DNA of 64,000 bases, from assembly GCF_000721705.1 (NCBI RefSeq), contig NZ_JOJL01000020.1:186001-250000 (forward strand), given 5' to 3'. Numbering within the stretch: the stretch's first letter is position 1; every line of letters begins with the position of its first letter. The position numbers and the translations under genes were made by a program. Positions 6,979 to 14,894 of this stretch are shown in pieces. The notes beneath the pieces were generated by a model. The model was not told the origin of the DNA, did no database searches, and saw nothing but the letters and a program-made list of their open reading frames with translations. The stretch comes from Actinoplanes subtropicus (GTDB lineage Bacteria; Actinomycetota; Actinomycetes; Mycobacteriales; Micromonosporaceae).

Positions 6979-8208
6979 CTACACGAGCGAGCTGTAGATG
7001 AGGATCCCGCCGGACGTGGGAGCCAGAGCCGGCGCGGTCAGAGGTCCACCGGAGTCCGGGTCCACCGTGGTGAACGAAACCGAGACCACGGGCGGGCTCG
7101 GGAGAGTGTGGATGACGAGGTGGCAGTAGGCCAGGGTGTCGGAGATTACCGTGCACGTGTACTCAACTCCGACAGAGCTGCTGGTGGTGAGGCTGCCGTC
7201 CCAGTCCCACACGGTCACGCCGGTCAGGCCTTTTCCGGTCACCTTGACGTCGGCGGTGCCGGACCCCGGCGTGTTCGCCGGACCGGTACAGGCGGGGAGC
7301 GTCGAGGGAAGAGTGGACGTAAGGTCGACCGAGCAGGTTGAAATATCGTTGATCACGGCCGGGTACGTCAGATGCGTCGTATCCGCGGTGCCCGGGATTC
7401 CGTCGTGGACCAGCATCAACCCGAACGGACTACCGTCCGGGCTGTTCGGCGGAAGCGTCACGGAGACGTTCGTCGTGTCCTTGAAGGCGACGGTGGCCGA
7501 GGCGACCTGCGGCGGGGCGTTGGACCCGGTCCCCACCGTGCTGTAGACGTAGGCGGTGATCTTCTCCAGCGGGAAGGTCGTGGTTGTCAGGTTGGCGATC
7601 CCGCCGGTGACAGCAACCGTGAGCACCCCGCCGCCGACCGGGTTCGCGTTCGTGGCGGCGATCGTGGCGGTGAGCGGCCTACGGTAGAAAAGCTCACTGG
7701 CCGTCGAAGCGCTGAGCAAGCTCGACGTTCCGCCACCCATGGTATTCAGAACCTGCACCTTGACCGAGCCCGTGCCCGCGACCGGCCCCCCGCTGGCCCC
7801 ATCCGTTGCACTGATCGTCGGCACGGTGGCGTAGATCGTGGTGTCGGACACGACGGTGTAGCGGGTCGCAACCGTGAAGTTCGAGGTGCTGGTCGCCCCG
7901 ACTCCGAGGAATCGGACCTGCGAGCATCCGGAGTTCGTCGTCGGATAGGCCACCGGAGCGTTACTGCTGCAACCACTGACGGCGGCATTGTCCGTCATAC
8001 CGGTGAAGCCGGTTCCAGTAATGACGATGGTGCTTCCAGAGGTCACCACCTTGTTCGTGCTGGAGCCTGCGACGAAGACGCTGGTAATCGTCGGTAACGG
8101 CGTAACCGCGAACGCCGGACTGGCGACGATCGCTCCCCCGGCAACTACCGCTGCCGCCGTCAATCCGCTGGCGACACACCGCGCCAGCGTACCCGGTTTC
8201 GAAATCAT
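6979..8208 (-). CDS. Secreted IPT/TIG-type beta-sandwich protein
   Basis: 409 residues from the ATG at 8208, chosen because GGAGGG precedes it and a classical signal peptide follows (ARCVASGLTAAAVVAGGAI, cleavage after SPAFA). The first domain begins PTITSVFVAG and has STIVITGTGFTGM, the hallmark of IPT/TIG immunoglobulin-like domains. The rest is Thr/Ser/Gly-rich beta-strand sequence with a second TGKGLTGVTVWDWDG segment and scattered cysteine pairs. No catalytic motif is visible, so it is probably an extracellular adhesive or structural protein. It is divergently placed to a second TIG-like secreted protein at 9349. Confidence 0.75.
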   Translation of the reverse strand: MISKPGTLARCVASGLTAAAVVAGGAIVASPAFAVTPLPTITSVFVAGSSTNKVVTSGSTIVITGTGFTGMTDNAAVSGCSSNAPVAYPTTNSGCSQVRFLGVGATSTSNFTVATRYTVVSDTTIYATVPTISATDGASGGPVAGTGSVKVQVLNTMGGGTSSLLSASTASELFYRRPLTATIAATNANPVGGGVLTVAVTGGIANLTTTTFPLEKITAYVYSTVGTGSNAPPQVASATVAFKDTTNVSVTLPPNSPDGSPFGLMLVHDGIPGTADTTHLTYPAVINDISTCSVDLTSTLPSTLPACTGPANTPGSGTADVKVTGKGLTGVTVWDWDGSLTTSSSVGVEYTCTVISDTLAYCHLVIHTLPSPPVVSVSFTTVDPDSGGPLTAPALAPTSGGILIYSSLV

Positions 8209-8518
8209 CAAGTACCCTCCACATTGCCGCAGGGAATGGCCCCGCACCGCGATCGTTTCTTCGACGTCAATGCGACCCGGAAAGCGCCGAGGCCCGGGCC
8301 AAGACATTCGGTGAGGAGCTCTCTCGCAGCCTCCGCCACTTTCCGGGGAGCCGAAGTCCGCTCCTGTCCGTGACGAGTCTTACAGAAGCACGATGATCGT
8401 TAAGCGATTCGCCGATATCCGGGGCCGAAATCCGTCCGACATTTCCCGCACCCTTACATCGCCCTTCCGGCATCGCCCTTCCGCTTCTCGCAGGTCGGCC
8501 AGTCGACCCGCCTGCCGG
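8209..8518. other. 310-base region upstream of the TIG-like gene
   Basis: No gene is supported. It presumably holds the promoter of the minus-strand TIG-like gene. Base composition is a little less GC-rich (for example acagaagcacgatgatcgtt near 8385), but I cannot assign -35 and -10 boxes with confidence. Confidence 0.35.
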
Positions 8519-8676
8519 TCACACGTGCGCGAACGCGTTGCTCACGACGCCCTTGGCGGCCGGGTCAACGACCGTGCCGCACTCCGCCGCCTGCTTCGCC
8601 CGATGATGGTCGCGACTTGCACAGCCGTCTGGCGGTAGTCGCACTCACTCACCAGGCAGGTCTTGACCCTCGGCAT
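8519..8676 (-). pseudogene. Frameshifted DUF1540 relic
   Basis: On the minus strand from an ATG at 8676 the sequence reads MPRVKTCLVSECDY and then VATIIGR, closely matching MPRVQTCTVSECGY and FAVTIG of the intact gene at 6498-6791. The frame then shifts: the continuation AAECGTVVDPAAKGVVSNAF (parallel to SAECDTFVDSGDKGGMGRAL) lies in another frame and ends at a TGA at 8519. The second cysteine repeat is lost or unrecognisable. At least one indel has destroyed the gene. Confidence 0.75.
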
Positions 8677-9348
8677 TTCCGTCGTAAAGGTGTCGTCTCG
8701 GCCGCGTGCTTCAAGGTCGGATACCGTTCCGCGACAGACCGATATCCGCGGCCGCAATCGACGCCACCAAATGCATGAATCCAGGTGACGCATCCCAAAT
8801 TCACCAAAGCTCAATGTCGCAACCGCACGCAGCGGGTCGGGGGCGGAAGCGTGACCGTGCCGGCCGACGCCGGGTTGTCGGTATCGGGCCGGCGCGGCCA
8901 TTCGAGGCACCGCGGCAGCGCCCGGACGTCGATGCTTGATCCACTCGTGCCAGGCAACGTCCCGCCAGACCAGACTCACTCAGATGAGGGCCCGAGCCGT
9001 CAGGACCGCGCCGAGCGAGGCGGCGTCGGCAAACGGAGCGCCGAACCCGTTCTCAGAATTGGTCGGCGATGGATCGATGGACGGCGTAGTTCTCGTCCCG
9101 TCGAGAAGGCGAACGAGTTCCGACGGCAGCGTAGCGCCCCGCGAGCTACGCACACCCGCAAAGTGTCGAAATTGCGGGAGAAGCGCCTCGAGGCCAGACC
9201 GCAACCCTGCAATCATCTTCATCACTCTAAGCAACTGAACCACTGCGTTTGGTTACGCTTCCGGCGAGATGGCCCGTGAACAGAATTCATGCGCGGGCCC
9301 CACCACACCCGACCAGCGGTCTTATTCACGACCGTAGGAGGACCTCGC
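8677..9348. other. 672-base region between decayed DUF1540 and the second TIG-like gene
   Basis: The only candidate is a minus-strand 87-codon frame (8980-9243, starting MVQLLRVMKMIAGL). It has lower third-position GC than neighbouring genes, no clear ribosome site and no recognised family. I do not call it. The last ~100 bases should contain the promoter of the gene at 9349, whose ribosome site is GTAGGAGG. Confidence 0.35.
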
Positions 9349-11088
9349 ATGAGCAAGTCCAAGTCCAGTACCGCCCGGCGACGGCTCGGCCGCGCCGGTC
9401 TCGCGACGGGCGCAGCGGCCGCCCTCCTCGCCGGTATCACCGCCGCGCCCGCCTACGCGGCGGCCGGCACTCTTGCACTGAGCGCGCCCAGCGGGCCAAC
9501 CGGCGGAGGCAACACGCTCGTGGCGACCCTGGCGACGGCGCCCACTTCACCGAACCCCACGACGTTCACGTCATCGGCCGCGGCGTACTTCGTCATAGCG
9601 ACCTCGGCGACCACCGCGCCGACCTGCCCGACCAGCTTCCCGAGCACGGCTCCCGCATCCAACCTGGTCGCCACGGGCTATCCCAACGTGAAGCTCCTGG
9701 CCCCGAACAAGATCGCGGTAGTCGTGCCGGCCGGTGTCGTCGTGTCGAGCAGCATCTACAAGTACGCGATGTGCGTGTTCGCGAGCAACGCCGCCAGCGC
9801 GGCCCTGATCGCCAGCGCCCAGTACACCGTCGGCACGGCGCCGAAGATCGCAGCGGTCAATGGCATCGCCCCGGTCGGCGGCCCGGCACTCGGAGGCACG
9901 ACGGTCACGGTGACCGGAAGCGGCTTCGTCGCCAACACCACGGCGTCCCCGAACAACACGACCGCGACACTCGACGGCGTACCCCTGACGAACATCGTCG
10001 TCAACGGGGGCGGCACCGCTTTCAGCGCCACCACGCCGGCGCACGTCGCAGGTGGACCGTTCCTCCTGGAGATCACCACCCCTGGTGGCACCGTCAACAC
10101 GCTCGGGAACACCACCACCAAGGCGAACCTCTTCAGCTACACAAACGGCATCATCGTGTCGCCCAATACGGCGCCGAACTACAACGGTTCGATGGATCTC
10201 GATGTCCTCGGCGTCGGCTTCTCGAACTTCGTCTTCGACTCCACGAACGGCAACACGCCGAACGCGGCCACCGGTCACGTGTACCTGACCGCCGGTGCCC
10301 ACGACCCGACGACCAACAGCGGAGCCAAAACCAAAGCTGAGATCACCGAGTGCATCAACGTACTCGTGATCAGCGACAACGAGCTGCTGTGCAGCCTCCC
10401 GCTGAACCACACCTACAGCAACCCCACCACCGGCACTCCGCTCACCATCATCACCGGCGCCGGCGTCGCGAGCGCGCGGACCGGTAAGACGGTGACCACG
10501 ACATCCGGGTCCACCGCGATCACCACGACGAACGGCGCCTTCACCCAGGCCGACGTCGGCATGCCGATCGTCGACTCCAACTCCAACACGAACATTGCGG
10601 CCGGTACGGTGATCACCGCGGTGAGCAGCCCCACCAGCGCGACCCTGTCGGCGGCCGCACTGGCGACCGGCACGATCTCCACGGCCAACATCGCCGGACC
10701 GCGCACGCTCGCCAGCGTCAACACGGCCACCTCGACGACGCTCGTCGGGTCGGCCGGCACCTTCACCTCGGCCGATGTCGGCCGCGTGGTCACCTCGGCG
10801 ACCCTGCTCTCGAGCGCGACGCCGCCGGCGCCGGGTATTCCCGACAACACGACGATCATCGCCGTCAACGCCACGGGCACGACAGCCACGCTGAGCGCCC
10901 CGCTCACCGGCACGATCTCGACCAGCACCGCCTACACCGACGTCCTCGTCACCCAGTCGCCGCCGGTGCCGAACGGCACCTACACGGTGAGTGTCGTCAA
11001 CGACGGCTCGGTCGGCGCCCAGGCCAACGCGACGTACTCGCAGTCGGTCGTCTCGAGCGGATCGACCTTCACCGTCGCGGACTTCTGA
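9349..11088 (+). CDS. Large secreted IPT/TIG-domain protein with internal repeats
   Basis: 579 residues from an ATG behind GGAGG. The signal peptide is clear (AGLATGAAAALLAGITAAPA, then YAAAG). After an N-terminal beta domain, an IPT/TIG domain starts near residue 165 (PKIAAVNGIAPVGGPALGG, then TTVTVTGSGF). Residues about 375-460 and 460-550 form two tandem repeats sharing GAFTQADVGMPIV / GTFTSADVGRVVT and TSATLSAA / TTATLSAP. Such repeats are typical of extracellular fibre or adhesin-like proteins. It lacks an LPXTG motif or C-terminal membrane helix, so it is likely released or non-covalently bound. It is divergent from the smaller TIG-like gene. Confidence 0.8.
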   Translation: MSKSKSSTARRRLGRAGLATGAAAALLAGITAAPAYAAAGTLALSAPSGPTGGGNTLVATLATAPTSPNPTTFTSSAAAYFVIATSATTAPTCPTSFPSTAPASNLVATGYPNVKLLAPNKIAVVVPAGVVVSSSIYKYAMCVFASNAASAALIASAQYTVGTAPKIAAVNGIAPVGGPALGGTTVTVTGSGFVANTTASPNNTTATLDGVPLTNIVVNGGGTAFSATTPAHVAGGPFLLEITTPGGTVNTLGNTTTKANLFSYTNGIIVSPNTAPNYNGSMDLDVLGVGFSNFVFDSTNGNTPNAATGHVYLTAGAHDPTTNSGAKTKAEITECINVLVISDNELLCSLPLNHTYSNPTTGTPLTIITGAGVASARTGKTVTTTSGSTAITTTNGAFTQADVGMPIVDSNSNTNIAAGTVITAVSSPTSATLSAAALATGTISTANIAGPRTLASVNTATSTTLVGSAGTFTSADVGRVVTSATLLSSATPPAPGIPDNTTIIAVNATGTTATLSAPLTGTISTSTAYTDVLVTQSPPVPNGTYTVSVVNDGSVGAQANATYSQSVVSSGSTFTVADF

Positions 11089-11120
11089 TCCGGGGCACAT
11101 TCACTGATCCACAGCAACGG

Positions 11121-11151
11121 CAGCGGCTCGAAGCCTGGCTTCGAGCCGCTG
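11121..11151. terminator. Bidirectional hairpin terminator
   Basis: CAGCGGCTCGAAGC and GCTTCGAGCCGCTG form a perfect 14-bp stem with a CTG loop, placed between the convergent stops at 11088 and 11177. Confidence 0.75.
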
Positions 11152-11176
11152 TTCCCCGTCTCCGGGCAGGCCGTGC

Positions 11177-11887
11177 TCAGCGGATCGCTGCCCACGCCTT
11201 GTCGAGCTCGGCGACGCTGTCCGCCGCGGACGGCCGCTTGTGGAAGTCGATCGCCACGGTGTAGGCGCTCTTCTTGGCGCTGGTCCGCCAGCAGATCAGC
11301 AGCGTCAGCCGCTCCCGTGCCGGAACGTTCTGGCTGACCGTGATCTTCTGGGTGCAGGTCGCGTCGCCGTACCGCGCGCCGTCGCGCACCCACGCGAGCT
11401 CCCGGTAGCCGGTGAGGTCGAACGGCGCCGACGACACCCGCATCATGTGGCCGGTCTGGTTGGAGCCGGTCTGCACGACCTTGACCTTGGACGGGTCGAC
11501 GTGCGTCGGCGGCCGCGGCGCCGGTTGCCGCACCTCCGTGCCGAGCCGTTGGTTCGCGGACCGGGCCTCGCGCAGGCGCTCGGCGACGCTCTTGGCGCCC
11601 GAGACGGCCGGCGCCACCGGGCCCATCACGGCCGCGCCACCCGACGCGGCGCGACCCGAGCGCAACGGGCTCGGTGACCCGGCGGTACGGGCCGGGAGCG
11701 CCTCGGTCTCACCGGTCGTCTCCACCGCGGCGCCGGATCCGTTCCGCACCTGGTGGGTCACGAGAAGCGCGCCCACGCCCAGGACGGCCGCGAGCCCGGT
11801 CACTCCGATCACCGTCCGCTTGTTGCGGCGGACCCGACTGCTGATCGCCGACGGGACTCCGCCGTTCTCCGGTTCAGCGTTCGTCAT
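11177..11887 (-). CDS. Anchored two-cysteine paralogue A of the subtilase cluster
   Basis: 236 residues from the ATG at 11887 (GAAGGACA upstream). Layout: a short basic cytoplasmic tail, one transmembrane helix (TVIGVTGLAAVLGVGALLV, about residues 27-45), a Pro/Ala/Ser/Thr-rich linker with a coiled stretch (SVAERLREARSANQRL), and a C-terminal domain of about 85 residues. That domain contains FDLTGYRELAW, CTQKI, LLICWRTSAKKSAY and RPSAADSVAELDKAW. Three neighbours (12060, 16831, 17600) share the domain, including both cysteines, which probably form a disulfide outside the membrane. I do not recognise the family and its function is unknown. It shares a conserved upstream element with the other three. 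Confidence 0.75.
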   Translation of the reverse strand: MTNAEPENGGVPSAISSRVRRNKRTVIGVTGLAAVLGVGALLVTHQVRNGSGAAVETTGETEALPARTAGSPSPLRSGRAASGGAAVMGPVAPAVSGAKSVAERLREARSANQRLGTEVRQPAPRPPTHVDPSKVKVVQTGSNQTGHMMRVSSAPFDLTGYRELAWVRDGARYGDATCTQKITVSQNVPARERLTLLICWRTSAKKSAYTVAIDFHKRPSAADSVAELDKAWAAIR

Positions 11888-11956
11888 GTGGTATGTCCTT
11901 CGCAGGTTTCGGCTGGCGGGCCACCCGCGCGCGCTGCGGGGCCGGCCCCGGACCCT

Positions 11957-11989
11957 CATGGTCCCAACACTGCCGACAAAACGGGCTAA
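11957..11989 (-). promoter_or_regulatory. Shared two-block promoter-like element, copy A
   Basis: On the minus strand TTAGCCCG, 18 bases, then GACCATG, ending 69 bases before the ATG of paralogue A. The same two blocks with the same spacing occur before paralogues B, C and D, which suggests -35 and -10 boxes of one sigma factor. Confidence 0.7.
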
Positions 11990-12059
11990 TACCACCGCTT
12001 GCTCAGCCAATCCACAGATCGTCGACGCCCACGGATTCATCCCGTGGGGGCCGGCGCGC

Positions 12060-12815
12060 TCACCCCAGCTTCCGCCACTGCTTGTCGATCTCGGCGGCGC
12101 TCTCCGTCGCCGACGGCCGGCCGTTCCGGGTGATGGTGAGGACCACGACGCTCCGGCTGTCGGACAGCCGCCAGCACAGCATCATCGTGGGCCGGACCGC
12201 GGCCGGGGCGGCACCGCTGAAGTGGAATCTCTGGGTGCAGCGAGCGCCGTCGACCGGCGTGCCGTCGTCGGCGGCCCAGAGCATCAGGCGATCCCCGCTG
12301 AGGTCGCCTCGCGCCGCGACCATCCGCCGCACGCCGCCGTCAGGGAGCGGCGTGGTGGTCTCGGTCGTGTCGTCGGCGGCCCGCATCGCGCCCGGCGGCG
12401 CGGTCAACGGCCGTTGCAGCGGAATGCCGTCCTTGGCCGCGGCCTCCCGGGCCGCCATGATCTTCTTGCGGACCGCCGCCTCGTCCTCCGAGGCGGCCGG
12501 CGAACCGGTCCGTGCCGTGCGGCCGCCCGAGGACGCCGCCGGGGCCGGCGAGGTGCTGACGGATGCGCTCGTCGGCGCCGAGGCCGGGGCGCCGGTCGTG
12601 GGCGGCGGGGAGACCGACTGCCGGAGCGGGGCGAGCGGCCGCGTGTCCTGCGCCACGGTCGCCTCCCGGCCGGCCGGCCCGGACATGACGAGGTAGGCGC
12701 CACCGCCGAGGAGCACGGCCATCCCGGCCACGCCCCCGACCGCCATCGCGCGGCGGCGGCCCGCCATGCGCCGGACGGCGTCGTCCGTACGTCCTTCGTC
12801 GTCGTGAACAGTCAT
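12060..12815 (-). CDS. Anchored two-cysteine paralogue B of the subtilase cluster
   Basis: 251 residues from the ATG at 12815. The N-terminus is MTVHDDEGRTDDAVRRM with basic residues, then a helix (AVGGVAGMAVLLGGGAYLVM, about residues 24-43) and a Ser/Thr/Pro/Ala-rich linker. The conserved C-terminal domain contains GDLSGDRLMLWAAD, ARCTQRFHF, RPTMMLCWRLSDSRSVVV and RPSATESAAEIDKQW. It lies directly upstream of paralogue A on the same strand (172 bases apart, with A's own promoter element between) and divergent from subtilase 1. Topology suggests an extracellular C-terminal domain. The molecular role is unknown. Confidence 0.75.
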   Translation of the reverse strand: MTVHDDEGRTDDAVRRMAGRRRAMAVGGVAGMAVLLGGGAYLVMSGPAGREATVAQDTRPLAPLRQSVSPPPTTGAPASAPTSASVSTSPAPAASSGGRTARTGSPAASEDEAAVRKKIMAAREAAAKDGIPLQRPLTAPPGAMRAADDTTETTTPLPDGGVRRMVAARGDLSGDRLMLWAADDGTPVDGARCTQRFHFSGAAPAAVRPTMMLCWRLSDSRSVVVLTITRNGRPSATESAAEIDKQWRKLG

Positions 12816-12870
12816 TTCCCATCCCTTTGGTCGCGTCCGGCCCGGCCCCGTGCGGGCGGACCCGAGTTCC

Positions 12871-12903
12871 CATGGTCGCAACGGATGGGACATAGCGGAC
12901 CAA
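12871..12903 (-). promoter_or_regulatory. Shared two-block promoter-like element, copy B
   Basis: TTGGTCCG, 18 bases, GACCATG on the minus strand, 55 bases before the ATG of paralogue B. It differs from copy A at two positions in block 1 and not at all in block 2. Confidence 0.7.
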
Positions 12904-12954
12904 AACCAGCAACCAGGCTGCTACTTGCGCATCACCAAGAACGGCGCATTTCGT

Positions 12955-12977
12955 CCGACTGTTACTCCTCGATCCCC
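12955..12977 (+). promoter_or_regulatory. Motif shared upstream of subtilases 1 and 2
   Basis: CCGACTGTTACTCCTCGAT plus CCCC lies 17 bases before the subtilase 1 ATG. A near-identical motif (CCGACTGTTGCCTTCGAC plus CCCC) precedes subtilase 2. It may be part of a promoter or 5' leader. It is not clearly present before subtilase 3. Confidence 0.5.
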
Positions 12978-12994
12978 CGAGCCAAGGACGACAG

Positions 12995-14794
12995 ATGAAG
13001 CAGACACACCGTTTCGCCGCCACCGCCCTGGCGGCCGGACTGCTCGCCGGCGGCGCCGCCGTGGCCGTGACCGAGAACCAGCACCAGGCCCCCTACCAGA
13101 CGCCGTTCGGCCTGAGCGCGACCCCCGACCAGATCGTGCCGACCACGGTCACCCCGACCCATCCCGTACGCGTGGTCAGCACGACGCTGGATCCGTACGG
13201 CCGCCCGGTGGTCAGCGCCAGCATCGCCACCGACCGGAAGAGCGCCACCGCGCTCGTCTCCAGCGCCCAACACGCCAGAAACGCGCTCGGCGTCGAGCTC
13301 GACGCCCCGATCACCATGCTCAGCGCGCCGGCCGGGGACGACACGCTGCGCGACGACCAGTGGGATCTCACCAAGATCCACGCGATGGACGCCTGGGCGT
13401 CCTCGACCGGCTCGGGCGTGACGGTCGCGGTCATCGACACCGGCGTCGACGCCACCCATGAGGACCTCGCCGGGCAGGTGCTCCCCGGCATGGACTTCGT
13501 GACCGGCGTCGCGGGCGCCGGCATCGACCCCAACGGGCACGGCACCTTCGTGGCCGGCACCATCGCCGCGATCACCGGCAACGGCCTCGGCATCTCGGCG
13601 ATCGCCCCGGACGCGAAGATCCTTCCGGTACGAGTGCTGGACGCGGCCGGCAACGGCTTCATGTCCAACGCGGCCCGGGCCATCGTCTGGGCCGCCGACA
13701 ACGGCGCGAATGTCATCAACATGTCGTTCGGCTCCATCACGCGCAGCCTCGCGGTCTCCGCCGCGGTCAGCTACGCCCGCGGCAAGGGCGTCGTGATCGT
13801 CGCCGCCGGCGGCAACGGCCGGGCGATGTCCAGCCCGGTCACCTATCCGGCCGCCGACCCGGGTGTGATCGCGGTCGCCGCCACCGACTCCAGCGACACC
13901 ATCGCCGCCTACTCCAGCTCCGGCTCCTACATCGACGTCGCGGCGCCGGGCAACGCCATCGAGAGCACCACGACCGGCGGAACGTACGCCAGCATGTTCG
14001 GCACCTCGTTGGCGGCCGCACACGTTTCCGGGGTTGCGGCTTTGGTAGCGGCTCGGCAGCCGAGCCTCACGCCGGACGAGATCGAGGAGGCGATCGAGGA
14101 GAACGCGGTCGATCGCGGGGCGCGCGGCAAGGACAAGGACTTCGGGTACGGCCGGATCGACGCGGCCGCGGCGGTCACCGGCGCCGACACGATCGCGGGC
14201 ACGCCGGCCCCCTCGGCGTCGACCTCGCCGGCCCCGATCGCAAGCCCGAGCCGTACCGTCGCCAAGAGCCGCGCGACCGTGTCGGTTATCGCATCGAAGT
14301 CGGCCGTCTCCTACGACACCGCCACCAGCACCGTCTTCACGGTCACGGTCGGCGGCCGGGCGGCTGCCGCACGGCCCGTGCAGCTCTGCATCGCCGACCC
14401 GGGCCAGGCGTTCATCTGCTCGGACACCACCACCTCGGCCAGCGGCAAGGTCGTCCTCACCCGTACGGCCGACGCGTCCTACCAGGTCCTGCTATTCGTC
14501 CCGGCAACCGACACCGCCGAGGCCGCGACCTCCGCGGTGGCCACCTACGTCGTGCGCGCCGAGGTCACGGTCACGAAGACAGCCCCGGGGACGATCAGCA
14601 TCGATCTCACCGGCGACGTCGGCCAGGTCGTCCAGATCCAGCGGCTGGTCAAGGGCAAATGGATGCTGGTCACCGCGTACCGGGCCGTTCCGAACCACAC
14701 GGTGAGCAACCTGACCAAGGGTCAGCAGTACCGGGTGGTCGTGCCGGACACCCTCGGCGTCACGGGAGCGACCAGCAAGAACATCTTGACCTGA
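12995..14794 (+). CDS. Secreted subtilisin-like serine protease 1 (S8)
   Basis: 599 residues; ATG behind AAGGACG. A signal peptide (residues 1-25) is followed by a propeptide (about 30-115) with HPVRVVSTTLDPYGRPVV. The S8 catalytic domain (about 118-400) has Asp148 (VIDTGVD), His182 (NGHGT), oxyanion Asn274 and Ser338. The usual GTSMASPH is altered to GTSLAAAH and HGTHVAG to HGTFVAG, so substrate preference or activity may differ from the two sister enzymes. After a Ser/Pro/Ala linker come an Ig-like region with two cysteines and a C-terminal domain ending YRVVVPDTLGVTGATSKN, shared with subtilases 2 and 3. Divergent from paralogue B. Confidence 0.93.
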   Translation: MKQTHRFAATALAAGLLAGGAAVAVTENQHQAPYQTPFGLSATPDQIVPTTVTPTHPVRVVSTTLDPYGRPVVSASIATDRKSATALVSSAQHARNALGVELDAPITMLSAPAGDDTLRDDQWDLTKIHAMDAWASSTGSGVTVAVIDTGVDATHEDLAGQVLPGMDFVTGVAGAGIDPNGHGTFVAGTIAAITGNGLGISAIAPDAKILPVRVLDAAGNGFMSNAARAIVWAADNGANVINMSFGSITRSLAVSAAVSYARGKGVVIVAAGGNGRAMSSPVTYPAADPGVIAVAATDSSDTIAAYSSSGSYIDVAAPGNAIESTTTGGTYASMFGTSLAAAHVSGVAALVAARQPSLTPDEIEEAIEENAVDRGARGKDKDFGYGRIDAAAAVTGADTIAGTPAPSASTSPAPIASPSRTVAKSRATVSVIASKSAVSYDTATSTVFTVTVGGRAAAARPVQLCIADPGQAFICSDTTTSASGKVVLTRTADASYQVLLFVPATDTAEAATSAVATYVVRAEVTVTKTAPGTISIDLTGDVGQVVQIQRLVKGKWMLVTAYRAVPNHTVSNLTKGQQYRVVVPDTLGVTGATSKNILT

Positions 14795-14850
14795 CCGCCG
14801 GCGGCAACCCATCTGCACCGCGGGAACAGCTCAAGCGCGCTCAGCCACCG

Positions 14851-14872
14851 CCGACTGTTGCCTTCGACCCCC
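14851..14872 (+). promoter_or_regulatory. Motif shared upstream of subtilases 1 and 2, second copy
   Basis: CCGACTGTTGCCTTCGAC followed by CCCC, 22 bases before the subtilase 2 ATG. It aligns with the copy at 12955 over 22 positions with one gap and four substitutions. Confidence 0.5.
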
Positions 14873-14894
14873 ACCCCCAGGGAGGCAGGACATC

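Noticed and set aside
8980..9243. 87-codon minus-strand ORF
   Set aside because: Weak ribosome site, no homology I recognise, atypical third-position GC; cannot be supported.
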